Assembly: GCF_023347255.1 (NCBI RefSeq)
Contig: NZ_CP094466.1
Location: 1,736,001 to 1,800,000 of the forward strand
Length of the DNA stretch: 64,000 bases
Direction of reading: 5' to 3'
From: Faecalibacterium sp. I4-3-84
GTDB lineage: Bacteria > Bacillota > Clostridia > Oscillospirales > Ruminococcaceae
Numbering within the stretch: position 1 is the first letter of the stretch; every line of letters begins with the position of its first letter. The notes under the pieces are model-generated. The model did not search any database and was not told the DNA's origin. It saw only the letters and a list, made by a program, of their open reading frames with translations. Made by a program: the position numbers and the translations under genes. This document shows, piece by piece, positions 51,991 to 60,532 of this stretch.

Positions 51991-52066
51991 ACTTGAAAGG
52001 TAGGATGTTTAAAAACACTCTGCCGTATGCTGCTGCAGATGACTTGAAAGGTGGAACATGGGATGT
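51991..52066 (+). promoter_or_regulatory. Candidate GntR operator sites before the cupin gene
   Basis: acttgaaaggt is repeated at 51991-52001 and 52042-52052. The first copy runs into ggtaggatgttt (51999-52010), the second into aacat-ggg-atgtt (52055-52067), which overlaps the start codon. The core ggatgt is shared with sites at 54891, 54933 and 59611. Confidence 0.5.
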
Positions 52067-52416
52067 TGTATAAGAAAGCTTCTGAGATGAAACCCACTCC
52101 GATCCCCCATTGCATGGGCGGCGAGGGCACCGTGATGATGGAACGCCTGCTGGATGCGCCTGCCGAAATGCTGGGCAAGGGCCGCGCCTACGTGCGCCAC
52201 ACGCTGGCACCGGGCGTGACCATTGGCAGGCACACGCATGAGCACGAGATGGAAAGCATGGTCATCGTCTCCGGCCGCGCTGTCCACATCATCAACGGCG
52301 AGGAGCAGATCTTGGAGAAGGGCGACATCATTGCCGCCATGCCCGGCGACACCCACCAGATCGCCTGCCTGAGCGACGAACCGCTGGTGCTGATCGCACA
52401 GGTGCTGTACGAATAA
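52063..52416 (+). CDS. Cupin-domain protein
   Basis: 117 residues, one RmlC-like cupin barrel with metal ligands in RHTHEHEMESM and a second motif near PGDTHQIACL. Small cupins next to sugar-acid genes are often isomerases or ligand-binding proteins. The start at 52063 is chosen because aaaggtgg lies 9 bases upstream; an in-frame GTG at 52051 is the alternative. It is 14 bases from the DUF1537 kinase gene, so co-transcribed. Confidence 0.8.
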   Translation: MLYKKASEMKPTPIPHCMGGEGTVMMERLLDAPAEMLGKGRAYVRHTLAPGVTIGRHTHEHEMESMVIVSGRAVHIINGEEQILEKGDIIAAMPGDTHQIACLSDEPLVLIAQVLYE

Positions 52417-52430
52417 AGGAGGAGCTTCAG

Positions 52431-53858
52431 ATGGAACAGATCCGCAGTGCCGATGTTCTGGCCAATTTTCCGCAGGTGGATGAGGAAAAACTGAACGCCG
52501 CCCTTGCCGCCGAAGCTGCCGCCAGCAACCGCAAGATCATTGTGCTGGACGACGACCCTACCGGCGTACAGACGGTACATGATATTTATGTTTATACAGA
52601 TTGGACGGTAGAAAGCCTGCGCAAGGGCTTTGCTGCGCCGGAAAAGCTCTTCTTTATTCTGACCAACAGCCGCGGCTTTACCGTGGCCGAGACCACCAAG
52701 GCCCACCGCGAGATCGCGGAGAACACCGCCAAGGTGGCCCGCGAGTTCGGCATGGACTACCTTATCATCAGCCGCGGCGACTCCACCCTGCGCGGCCACT
52801 ACCCGCTGGAGACCGATCTGCTGCGCGAGGTGACGGAGGCTGAGAACGGTTACAAAATGGATGGCGACATCCTGTGCCCCTACTTCCGCGAGGGCGGACG
52901 CTTTACACTGGACAACGTGCATTATGTGCGCTACGGCGCAGAGCTTGTGCCCTGCGGCCAGACCGAATTTGCCAAGGACGAGACCTTTGGCTACCACGCC
53001 AGCAACCTGTGCGAATACATTGAGGAAAAAACCGGCGGCAAAGTCCGTGCAGGAGACGTGACCTGCATCTCGCTGGAAAGCCTGCGCGCCATGGACTTTG
53101 ACGGCATCGAGGCCCAGCTGCTGGCGGTGCACGATTACGGCCATGTGATCGTGAACGCAGTGGCGGACTGCGACGTGAAGGTGTTTGCAGTGGCACTGTA
53201 CCGCACCATGGCAAAGGGCCGTCACTTCACCATCCGCAGTGCGGCCGCACTGGTCAAGGCCATCGGCAATATTTCCGACCAGCCGCTGCTCACCCGGGAA
53301 AAGATGGTCACGCAGGAAAGCAAGGCAGGCGGCATCATCGTGGTGGGCAGCCACACCAAAAAGACCACTGCCCAGCTGGAAGAACTGAAAAAAGTACAGG
53401 ACATCGAGTTTATTGAGATGGACAGCGACAAGGTGCTGGTGCCGGGCGAGCTGGAAAAGGAAGCAGCCGCCATCGTGGCCCACTGCTCACAGCAGATCGC
53501 AAAGGGCATCACCTGCTGCGTGTCCACAAAGCGCGTGGTGCTCACCCTGCCGGACGACACCCCGGAAGCAGCCCTCGTGCGCAGCGTTGCCATCAGCGAT
53601 GCACTGCAAAGCTGCGTGGGCAGGCTGACCGCTTCCCCGGCTTTTGTGGTGGCAAAGGGCGGCATCACCAGCAGCGACGTGGGCGTGAAGGCCCTGCGCG
53701 TGAAATGCGCCAAGGTGCTGGGCCAGATCCGGCCGGGCATCCCGGTATGGCAGACCGGTGCCGAAAGCCTGTTCCCCGGCACGCCGTACATCATCTTCCC
53801 GGGCAATGTGGGCGAAGTGCCCACCCTGCGGGAAGCGGTGGAAATTTTGCTGGGCTGA
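52431..53858 (+). CDS. Four-carbon acid sugar kinase (DUF1537/OtnK-like)
   Basis: 475 residues. N-terminal substrate domain with IIVLDDDPTGVQTVHD and ISRGDSTLRGHYPLE; C-terminal nucleotide domain with VAKGGITSSDVGVKAL and FPGNVGEV. Family members phosphorylate threonate, erythronate or 3-oxo-tetronate at C4. With the TRAP transporter and aldolase-family protein downstream this suggests catabolism of a tetronate-type sugar acid (inference). Good aaaggagga site. Confidence 0.9.
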   Translation: MEQIRSADVLANFPQVDEEKLNAALAAEAAASNRKIIVLDDDPTGVQTVHDIYVYTDWTVESLRKGFAAPEKLFFILTNSRGFTVAETTKAHREIAENTAKVAREFGMDYLIISRGDSTLRGHYPLETDLLREVTEAENGYKMDGDILCPYFREGGRFTLDNVHYVRYGAELVPCGQTEFAKDETFGYHASNLCEYIEEKTGGKVRAGDVTCISLESLRAMDFDGIEAQLLAVHDYGHVIVNAVADCDVKVFAVALYRTMAKGRHFTIRSAAALVKAIGNISDQPLLTREKMVTQESKAGGIIVVGSHTKKTTAQLEELKKVQDIEFIEMDSDKVLVPGELEKEAAAIVAHCSQQIAKGITCCVSTKRVVLTLPDDTPEAALVRSVAISDALQSCVGRLTASPAFVVAKGGITSSDVGVKALRVKCAKVLGQIRPGIPVWQTGAESLFPGTPYIIFPGNVGEVPTLREAVEILLG

Positions 53859-54284
53859 CACTCTGATGATTTAGAATGCCCTCCGCTTCGCTCTGGGCAT
53901 ATTCAGCGGAAAAATTATCATGATTGCAAAACAGCCAGACCGCGGTTGCGCAGCAATGAAAGCCCCAGTGGGGCTTTCAAGCGGCAGAACGTTCTTGCGG
54001 GAGCAAGATGGAGGGGCCTTGCCCCGACAAGTTCCGCGGGTCTGGCTGTTTTGCTTTTTCACGAAGATAAGCTGCTTCTTGTGCAGTGGGTATTCGTGTG
54101 GGGCAGGTTTGTATGGCTTTTATAGAATGCATTGCCGCCGGATACGTTCTCTTTTGCGCGCCAAAAGAGAACCAGAAAGGACGGCGGTGCCCGCAGGGCA
54201 TGAAAGCCCCAGTGGGACTTTTGAGCCGCAGACCGGTTTGCGAAGCAAATGCCACTACCTGTTACGACCCTTTCCCGTGAAAAA
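53859..54284. repeat. Intergenic region with two copies of a palindromic repeat
   Basis: gaaagccccagtggggctttc at about 53957-53977 is a near-perfect palindrome and a diverged copy, gaaagccccagtgggactttt, is at about 54201-54221. Each is followed by a second small hairpin (gttcttgcgggagcaag and ggtttgcgaagcaaatg). Repeat style resembles the arg-cluster gaps. No gene recognised. Confidence 0.55.
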
Positions 54285-54320
54285 GCAAAGCCGGAATGAC
54301 CGCAGTCATTCCGGCTTTGC
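54285..54320 (-). terminator. Terminator of the small membrane-protein gene
   Basis: gcaaagccggaatgac (54285-54300) and gtcattccggctttgc (54305-54320) pair perfectly over 16 bp with a 4-base loop; on the minus strand a T-run follows. Confidence 0.85.
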
Positions 54321-54386
54321 AATATACAAAAATAATAATTCCGCTGTTTATGGCGCAGCGCACGCGGAGCCATTTTAAAGGAACGA

Positions 54387-54707
54387 TCACTCTTTTTTGG
54401 CTTTCTTTTTCTTCTTTGCTGCCTTTTCCTCCGGCTTGTTCTTCATCAGCCTGCCGAGGGATGCGGCAGTGTATACGCAGAAGCAGCCCACCACCACGAT
54501 CAGCACGACGGCGCTTGCGTCCAGCGCCACGGTGCCGGCGCGGACAGCGGCCAGATACAGTGCCAGCAGCACAACGCCGCCGCCCAGCCACAGGCTGCTG
54601 CTGTTCACCTGCTTTTGCCACTCCTGCTGCGGCGTGAGCGGATGCTGCTGCGCCTTGCCCTGCCGGGCCTTCTTTTTCCAGATGTTATCACTTTGAAACG
54701 GATTCAT
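54387..54707 (-). CDS. Small two-segment membrane protein
   Basis: 106 residues. A polar N-terminus, two hydrophobic segments (about 38-57 and 63-83) and a strongly basic C-terminus (KAAKKKKKAKKE). No recognised family. Start follows ggaagga; a terminator follows at 54285-54320. Confidence 0.65.
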   Translation of the reverse strand: MNPFQSDNIWKKKARQGKAQQHPLTPQQEWQKQVNSSSLWLGGGVVLLALYLAAVRAGTVALDASAVVLIVVVGCFCVYTAASLGRLMKNKPEEKAAKKKKKAKKE

Positions 54708-54858
54708 GTTCCGGTGGCTCCTTCCCTGTCTTTTTCTTTAAGGGTATTATACGCCGAAAGATGGGATGATGTCCAGAAAGAAGTGGATTTTTCACCACCT
54801 GCATCCCATATTTGTGCAGAACGACCAAAACCGGCCCGAAATATCGGCTATTCGCCAA

Positions 54859-54887
54859 TTTACTTTTTGCGGGCCGAAGAGTAATCT
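54859..54887 (+). promoter_or_regulatory. Promoter of the racemase/TRAP operon
   Basis: TTTACT at 54859-54864 and TAATCT at 54882-54887, 17-base spacer. The first GGATGT site starts four bases after the -10 box. Confidence 0.65.
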
Positions 54888-54890
54888 AAT

Positions 54891-54942
54891 GGTAGGATGT
54901 AAAGACGGACAAGCTGTTGAGATTGAACTAAAGGTAGGATGT
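54891..54942 (+). promoter_or_regulatory. Tandem GGTAGGATGT sites before the racemase/TRAP operon
   Basis: ggtaggatgt occurs exactly at 54891-54900 and 54933-54942, 42 bases apart (about four helix turns), just downstream of the promoter. Same decamer at 51999-52008 before the cupin operon. Candidate repressor operators. Confidence 0.6.
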
Positions 54943-55010
54943 AGCAAAGAACCTTTGCTGCGGGCTTGTCCGGCACGAGAACGCGAAAAACAAAAGGAGG
55001 CTTTTCCGTT

Positions 55011-55682
55011 ATGAAGGTAGGTCTGATCTATACCAGCACCACCCCGGAACTGATCGAACTGGTGGAGCAGGAGGTCAAAAAGCAGCTGGGCGATGATGTG
55101 GAGCTGTACAGCCTGCAGGACCCCAGCATTCTGGCAGATGTCCGCGCGGCAGGCTATGTGACCACTGCACCGGCAGCACGCCTGATCGGCATGTACATGA
55201 AAGCCGCTGAGGAAGGCGTGGATGCCATGCTGAACCTGTGCAGCAGCGTGGGCGAAGTTGCCGACAGCGCACAGGACGTGGCAAAGTACATTGGTGTGCC
55301 TATCGTCCGCGTGGACGAGGAGATGTGCCGCGAGGCTGTCCGCAAGGGCCAGCGCATCGGCGTGATGGCTACCCTGCCCACCACGCTGGAACCCACCAAG
55401 GGCACCATCCTGCGCATGGCCCGCGAGTGCAACAGGCACGTGGAGCTGGTGGACTGTCTGGTGGACGGTGCATTCGGTCTGGATCAGGACCAGTTCAAGG
55501 CCCGCATGACCGAGATGGCCGGTACCATTGCCGACAAGGTGGATGTGATCGTGTTTGCACAGGGCAGCATGGCCTACTGCGAACAGTATATCGCCGATAA
55601 GTTTGGCAAGGTGGTCCTCAGCAGCCCCCGCTTTGGTGCAGCCGAGCTGAAAAAGGCGCTGGAAAAGAAGGGCACCATTTAA
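55011..55682 (+). CDS. Asp/Glu/hydantoin racemase-family protein
   Basis: 223 residues. The fold is indicated by GLIYTSTTPELIELVEQE at the start, MLNLCSSVGEVAD with the first Cys, GVMATLPTTLEPTKGTI and IVFAQGSMAYCEQ. The usual second catalytic Cys position carries S/M here (AQGSMAYC), so racemase activity is uncertain; decarboxylases and isomerases share this family. Start at 55011 follows aaaaggagg. First gene of the TRAP operon. Confidence 0.75.
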   Translation: MKVGLIYTSTTPELIELVEQEVKKQLGDDVELYSLQDPSILADVRAAGYVTTAPAARLIGMYMKAAEEGVDAMLNLCSSVGEVADSAQDVAKYIGVPIVRVDEEMCREAVRKGQRIGVMATLPTTLEPTKGTILRMARECNRHVELVDCLVDGAFGLDQDQFKARMTEMAGTIADKVDVIVFAQGSMAYCEQYIADKFGKVVLSSPRFGAAELKKALEKKGTI

Positions 55683-55748
55683 AAAAGGAACAAGAGCCGG
55701 AGCACGAGACCGGCTCAGGAGAAGATATTTTTTTGAAGGAGAATTCTT

Positions 55749-56822
55749 ATGAAAAAGATGATTTCCCGTCGTGACTTCCTGAAGGTGGCTGGCATTTCCG
55801 CTGCTGCTCTGGGTCTGGCTGCCTGCGGCGGCTCCGGCACCAGCACTGCTGCTTCCACTGCCTCTACTGCAGCTTCCACCGGTTCTTCCGCTGCCGCTTC
55901 CGGCTCGGCTGTCACCCTGAAGCTGGGCTTCTCCACCAACGAAGAAGACCCCCGTGCAAAGGGCGCAAAGCAGTTTGCAGAAGAAGTTGCCGAAAAGACC
56001 GGCGGCGCTGTGGAAGTTCAGCTGTACCCCTCCGGCCAGCTGGGCGGCGATGCTGACCTGATCAACTCTATCGCTCTGGATTCCGGCACGGTGGATATCA
56101 TCATCACCGACGCTTCCAACTTTTCCACCTACGATGCAAAGATGGGCATTTCCGCACTGCCGTTCCAGTTCGAGACCTTCGACGATGCATGGGCATTCAT
56201 GGACAGCGACATCGAGGCTGCCGCTGAGGAAGGCCTGCTGAGCCAGAATATGCGTGTGCTGGCCCACTACTGCAACGGCTTCCGCTGCGTGACCAACTCC
56301 AAGGGCCCCATCAACAGCCCTGCCGACATGAACGGTCTGCTGATCCGCACCCCCGAGAACCCCGTCATCATGGCTACCATGACCGCTCTGGGTGCCAACC
56401 CCCAGCCGCTGAGCTTCTCTGAGCTGTATCAGGCTCTGCAGCAGAAGACCTACGATGCACAGGAGAACCCCATTCCCGTTATCTACAACAATAACCTCTA
56501 CGAAGTTCAGGAGTACCTGAGCATCACCAACCACATCTACTCCGGCATGTGCTTTACCATTGCCGAGAGCAGCTGGAACAAGCTGAGCGCTGACCAGCAG
56601 CAGATCGTTTCCGACGCTGCAAAGGCATCTGCCGATTACGACCGTGAGCTGAACGAGCAGCAGACCAACGATTTGGTCTCCGCTCTGGAAGAGAAGGGCA
56701 TGAAGATCAACAGCCCGGAACTGGCTCCGTTTGCAGCTGCGACCGAAAAAGTCCTGACCGACAACGCTGATACCTACGGCGACCTGCTGGATCAGCTGAA
56801 GGCATGGAAAGAAGCCCGCTGA
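55749..56822 (+). CDS. dctP: TRAP transporter solute-binding protein DctP
   Basis: 357 residues. N-terminus SRRDFLKVAGISAAALGLAA then C25 combines a twin-arginine motif with a lipobox, followed by a Ser/Ala/Thr linker. The DctP domain includes the ligand carboxylate Arg region GLLIRTPENPV and DAQENPIPVIYNNN. Binds an organic or sugar acid outside the membrane. Good aaggaga site. A hairpin terminator lies between it and dctQ. Confidence 0.92.
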   Translation: MKKMISRRDFLKVAGISAAALGLAACGGSGTSTAASTASTAASTGSSAAASGSAVTLKLGFSTNEEDPRAKGAKQFAEEVAEKTGGAVEVQLYPSGQLGGDADLINSIALDSGTVDIIITDASNFSTYDAKMGISALPFQFETFDDAWAFMDSDIEAAAEEGLLSQNMRVLAHYCNGFRCVTNSKGPINSPADMNGLLIRTPENPVIMATMTALGANPQPLSFSELYQALQQKTYDAQENPIPVIYNNNLYEVQEYLSITNHIYSGMCFTIAESSWNKLSADQQQIVSDAAKASADYDRELNEQQTNDLVSALEEKGMKINSPELAPFAAATEKVLTDNADTYGDLLDQLKAWKEAR

Positions 56823-56857
56823 GATCACTGACCAGAAAACCTTGAAATAAAACCGAA

Positions 56858-56900
56858 GCAAAGGGACGAGGGGGCGTGCCCTTCGTCCCTTTGCATTTTA
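56858..56900 (+). terminator. Partial terminator between dctP and dctQ
   Basis: gcaaagggacgagggg (56858-56873) pairs with cccttcgtccctttgc (56879-56894), 16 bp with one G-T pair, then attttat. Would let only part of the transcripts continue, giving more binding protein than membrane subunits. Confidence 0.75.
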
Positions 56901-56931
56901 TCTGAATCGCACTTGGAAAGGAGTTTGTACT

Positions 56932-57426
56932 GTGAAAAAACTGCAAACCACTCTGGACAAGATCACCACCCTCATTTCCGCCATTCTCTGCGCGGCTATG
57001 ATGGTAATTCTGTTCGCAAACGTTGTGCTGCGCCTGATCCCCGGCATCGGCGGCTTCAAGTGGTATATGGAGAGCAGCCAGTATCTGAACGTCTGGTCCA
57101 TGCTCATTGCCTGCATCGGCATCAACGCCATGGGTACCAACCTCCGCGTGGAAGTGGTGGATTCCATCCTTGGTAAGACTCCGCTGGGCAAAAAGATCGT
57201 TGTCATCATCCGTGATGTGTTCATCATCCTGTTCTACGTCATGGTCACCTACGGCGGCTACCAGCTGTGCACCCGCGCAAAGCAGGCCGTTTCCACCATG
57301 CCGCAGTTCACCATGGGTCAGGTGTACACCATCTTCCCCATTGCCGGTGTGCTGTGCATCCTGTCCGCCGTTCTCAACCTGATCGTTGAACTGACCGCAA
57401 AACCGGAAGGGGGCAAATCCAAATGA
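56932..57426 (+). CDS. dctQ: TRAP transporter small membrane subunit DctQ
   Basis: 164 residues, four membrane segments, GTG start after aaaggag. VVLRLIPGIGGFKWYMESSQYLNVWS-type region is the usual DctQ core. Overlaps dctM by 4 bases. Confidence 0.9.
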   Translation: MKKLQTTLDKITTLISAILCAAMMVILFANVVLRLIPGIGGFKWYMESSQYLNVWSMLIACIGINAMGTNLRVEVVDSILGKTPLGKKIVVIIRDVFIILFYVMVTYGGYQLCTRAKQAVSTMPQFTMGQVYTIFPIAGVLCILSAVLNLIVELTAKPEGGKSK

Positions 57427-58700
57427 TCGCATGGCTGCTGATCTCATTCTTTGTTCTGCTGTTTCTGGGTGTGCCCATCGCCATGAGTCTGGGCCTGTCC
57501 GCCATGGGCGGCATCTTGTTCCTAGGCGGCGGCAGCACCGTCACCATTGCCCAGCGCATGTTTGAGGGCATGAACAGCTTTGCACTGCTGGCCATCCCTC
57601 TGTACACCTTTGCCGGCTTCACCATGTCCAAGGGCGGTATTTCCAAGCGCCTGATGGACTTCTGTTACTCCATCGTCGGCCACATCTACGGCGGTCTGGC
57701 TCACGTGAACGTGCTTTCCAGCATGATCTTTGCGGGCATCTCCGGTTCCGCTGTTGCCGATACCGCAGGCGTTTCCGGTATGTTCATGCCGGAAATGGTG
57801 CGCAAGGGCTACTCCAAGAATTTTACCGTTGCCGTTACCGCCATTTCCTCCACCATCGGCATCATCATTCCTCCGTCCATCCCCATGGTGGTCATTGCCG
57901 GTATCTGCGGCATTTCCACCGGTAAGCTGTTCCTCGGCGGCATCATCCCCGGTGTCCTGTGCGGTCTGGCACAGATGATCGTCAGCTATTTCATGGCCAA
58001 GAAGGAAGGCGTGCCCAAGGAGCCGGGCCACTTCACCATCGGCCCCGTGCTGCATGGCCTGTGGGAGAGCTGGCCCGCCCTGCTCATGCCCATCATCATC
58101 GTGGGCACCATCACCATGGGCATCGTCAGCCCCACCGAGGCAGGCGTGATCGCTGTTGTTTACGGTCTGTTTGCCGGCGGCATCATCTACCGCGAACTCA
58201 AGTGGGAGGACATCAAGTTTGCCTTTGCAGAGACCGTCCGCACCAGCGGCCGTATCTTCATCGTTATCGGCGCTGCAAAGCTGTACACCGTCATGCTGAC
58301 CACTGCGGGCTTTGATAAGTGGGTGGCCAAGACCATGCTGGGCTTCTCCACCAACCCCACTGTCATTCTCATCATGATCCTGCTGATCTTCTTCATCGTC
58401 ACCATGTTCATGGAGTCCATCGCAACGCTGACCCTGTTCATGCCCATCCTGTATCCCATTGCTCTGGGTGTGGGCATCGACCCCATCGTGCTCAGCGTCC
58501 TGATCACCGTGGTCATCGGTGTTGGCCTGGTCACTCCTCCGGTGGGCATGTGCATTTACGTTGCCTGCGATCTGATGGATGTTACGGTCGGCGAGGTGTT
58601 CCCCACATTGGTGCCGTTTATTGCGGCCACCTTCGTCTGCATTGCGCTGATGGTCGCCTTCCCCCAGCTGATCCTGCTGCCCACCTATTTGATGGCGTAA
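57423..58700 (+). CDS. dctM: TRAP transporter large membrane subunit DctM
   Basis: 425 residues with about twelve membrane segments; GISGSAVADTAGVSGMF and IIIPPSIPMVV and GLVTPPVGMCIYVACDL are typical DctM motifs. Sodium-driven acid uptake with DctP/DctQ. Start overlaps the dctQ stop. Confidence 0.93.
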   Translation: MIAWLLISFFVLLFLGVPIAMSLGLSAMGGILFLGGGSTVTIAQRMFEGMNSFALLAIPLYTFAGFTMSKGGISKRLMDFCYSIVGHIYGGLAHVNVLSSMIFAGISGSAVADTAGVSGMFMPEMVRKGYSKNFTVAVTAISSTIGIIIPPSIPMVVIAGICGISTGKLFLGGIIPGVLCGLAQMIVSYFMAKKEGVPKEPGHFTIGPVLHGLWESWPALLMPIIIVGTITMGIVSPTEAGVIAVVYGLFAGGIIYRELKWEDIKFAFAETVRTSGRIFIVIGAAKLYTVMLTTAGFDKWVAKTMLGFSTNPTVILIMILLIFFIVTMFMESIATLTLFMPILYPIALGVGIDPIVLSVLITVVIGVGLVTPPVGMCIYVACDLMDVTVGEVFPTLVPFIAATFVCIALMVAFPQLILLPTYLMA

Positions 58701-58703
58701 CCG

Positions 58704-58732
58704 TTGCGTCCGCTTTTCAGATATGGTAAAAT
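58704..58732 (+). promoter_or_regulatory. Promoter of the GntR gene
   Basis: TTGCGT at 58704-58709 and TAAAAT at 58727-58732, 17-base spacer. A gtgatgttt sequence resembling the operator core lies at 58752-58760. Confidence 0.65.
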
Positions 58733-58835
58733 AGTGGCGGAAATTCAACGTGTGATGTTTGGAGGTTTTCTGCCCCGGAACGTTCCACGCTGAACGACCC
58801 CGAATATCCACAAAACCGGATTTGGAGGCGGAACT

Positions 58836-59555
58836 ATGTCAATGGAACATCCTGAAAAACAGAAGAATGCGGTAAAGTCTGTAGTCGATCAGGTCATGGA
58901 TGGGATCATCTCCCAGATCATCGACGGCACCCTGCATCCGGGCGACAAGCTGCCTACCGAAATGGAACTGTGCAAGCAGTTCGGCGCGGGCCGCAACTCG
59001 GTGCGGGAAGCTGTGAAAAAGCTGCAGGCCTACGGCATCCTGTACATCAAGCGTGCCGACGGCACCTTTGTGAGCGAAAACTACAACCAGAAAATGCTGG
59101 ACCCGATGCTGTACAGCATCATCCTGCAGAAGAACAGCTGGCAGGAATTTGTGGAGCTGCGCTCCGTAATTGATATCGGTACGCTGAATATTATCATTCA
59201 GCGCAAGGATATCGCATCCTTTCTGCCGGACCTGTACCGCACCTTCGGCGAGCTTTCTGCCGAAATGCACTCGCCGGAGCCTTCGGTGGATAAGGTGCTG
59301 GAGCTGGACAGCCGGTTCCACACCCAGATCGCCAATGCGGCCCAGAACCCCATGCTGGCCACCATCACCGAGTACATCACCCGGCTGACGCTGCCCAGCC
59401 GTCTGGAGACCACCCGCAAGGTGCTTGCCAAGGGCGAAGCGGAGATCGAGCGGTTCGTAGAGCTGCACCGCCAGCTGCTTAGCGTGATCGAGCGCAGGCA
59501 GGTGGACGAGATCGCCGCTACAGTGCAGGATCACTACATCTTCTGGAAGAAGTAA
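58836..59555 (+). CDS. GntR/FadR-type transcriptional regulator with FCD domain
   Basis: 239 residues. N-terminal winged helix (LPTEMELCKQFGAGRNSVRE, then KLQAYGILYIKRADGTFVSE) and C-terminal FCD helical ligand domain with metal-binding pattern D..FH..I (LDSRFHTQIANAAQNPML) and H in DHYIFWKK. FCD regulators respond to organic or sugar acids. Placed between the TRAP operon and the BMC genes, so the likely controller of this regulon. Good ggaggcgg site. Confidence 0.9.
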   Translation: MSMEHPEKQKNAVKSVVDQVMDGIISQIIDGTLHPGDKLPTEMELCKQFGAGRNSVREAVKKLQAYGILYIKRADGTFVSENYNQKMLDPMLYSIILQKNSWQEFVELRSVIDIGTLNIIIQRKDIASFLPDLYRTFGELSAEMHSPEPSVDKVLELDSRFHTQIANAAQNPMLATITEYITRLTLPSRLETTRKVLAKGEAEIERFVELHRQLLSVIERRQVDEIAATVQDHYIFWKK

Positions 59556-59603
59556 GCATACAGGCCTCCTGCCTGCCGTAAAAGGCGGGCAGGGGACGGT
59601 GAG

Positions 59604-59632
59604 TTTACAAGATGGGATGTTTATGCTAAAAT
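59604..59632 (+). promoter_or_regulatory. Promoter of the BKACE/BMC operon with an operator core in the spacer
   Basis: TTTACA at 59604-59609 and TAAAAT at 59627-59632, 17-base spacer. The spacer contains gatgggatgttt (59611-59622), so a protein bound there would block RNA polymerase. Confidence 0.7.
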
Positions 59633-59689
59633 AGCGTTAGCATCCTTTGTTAAGCTTCTCCAATGCGACATGCAAGGAGTGTTCATCCA

Positions 59690-60514
59690 ATGAAAAAAAT
59701 CATGATCTCCGTGGCCCCCGTTGCGGCCACAGACATTCTCATCAATCCGCGGGCCATTGCCCGGGATGTGTATGAGTGCTACAAAAACGGCGCGTCCATG
59801 GTGCATCTGCACTGCCGCGACCTGAACGGCAACCTCACCCCGGATCTGAGCCTGCTGGAAGAAACGGTGGCCTACATCCGCGAGATGTGCGACATCGTGG
59901 TGGAGATCTCCACCGGCGGCGTGTCCAACCTGACCATTGAGGAGCGCGTGCAGCCCTGCTACCCCTCCTGGGTGGAAGCCAACAGCCTGAATGTCGGCTC
60001 GGTGAATCTGGGTACCTCGGTGTACCAGAACCCCATCAAGGATGTGGAGTACTGCGTCAAGACCATCATGGACAACAAGAAGATCCCGGAGACCGAGGTC
60101 TTTGAGCTGGGCATGATCAACACCGTGCGGGAACTGAACGACAAGTTCCACTTTGTAAAACCCATCCTGTTTGCACTGGTGTTCGGCCATGGCGGCGAGA
60201 TGCCTGCCACGGTGCCGGCCCTGCGCCACATGATCCAGGCGCTGGAAGAGAACTTTCCCAACGGCGACTACCTGTGGGGCTACACGCAGGCCCACCGCGA
60301 GGACTGGGAAATGGTCAAGACTGCGCTGGATATGGGCGCTTCCACCGTGCGCATCGGCTTTGAGGATTCGGACATGATCGCGCCGGGTGTCCATGTGGAC
60401 AACAACGCAGCGCTGATCGCAAAGGTGTCGGACATCGTAAAGTCCAAGGGCATGATGCCCATGACTCCCGACGAGGTGCGCGCCATGCTCAAGATCCCGC
60501 CGCTGCGCCGTTAA
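59690..60514 (+). CDS. BKACE-family enzyme (beta-keto acid cleavage, DUF849)
   Basis: 274 residues. Landmarks: MVHLHCRD with zinc His residues near 40, EISTGG, NLGTSVYQNP, VFELGM, GHGGEMPATV and RIGFEDSDMIAPG. BKACE enzymes condense a beta-keto acid with acetyl-CoA to give acetoacetate and a new acyl-CoA; individual substrates differ widely. In a BMC locus it could feed or drain an acyl-CoA pool. The start at 59690 has aaggag upstream; 18 bases from the next gene. Confidence 0.88.
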   Translation: MKKIMISVAPVAATDILINPRAIARDVYECYKNGASMVHLHCRDLNGNLTPDLSLLEETVAYIREMCDIVVEISTGGVSNLTIEERVQPCYPSWVEANSLNVGSVNLGTSVYQNPIKDVEYCVKTIMDNKKIPETEVFELGMINTVRELNDKFHFVKPILFALVFGHGGEMPATVPALRHMIQALEENFPNGDYLWGYTQAHREDWEMVKTALDMGASTVRIGFEDSDMIAPGVHVDNNAALIAKVSDIVKSKGMMPMTPDEVRAMLKIPPLRR

Positions 60515-60532
60515 AAAGGAGGAAAGAAACGT

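Noticed and set aside
57522-58811. 429-codon minus-strand open frame opposite dctM
   Set aside because: His/Asp/Gly-rich shadow of a membrane-protein gene.
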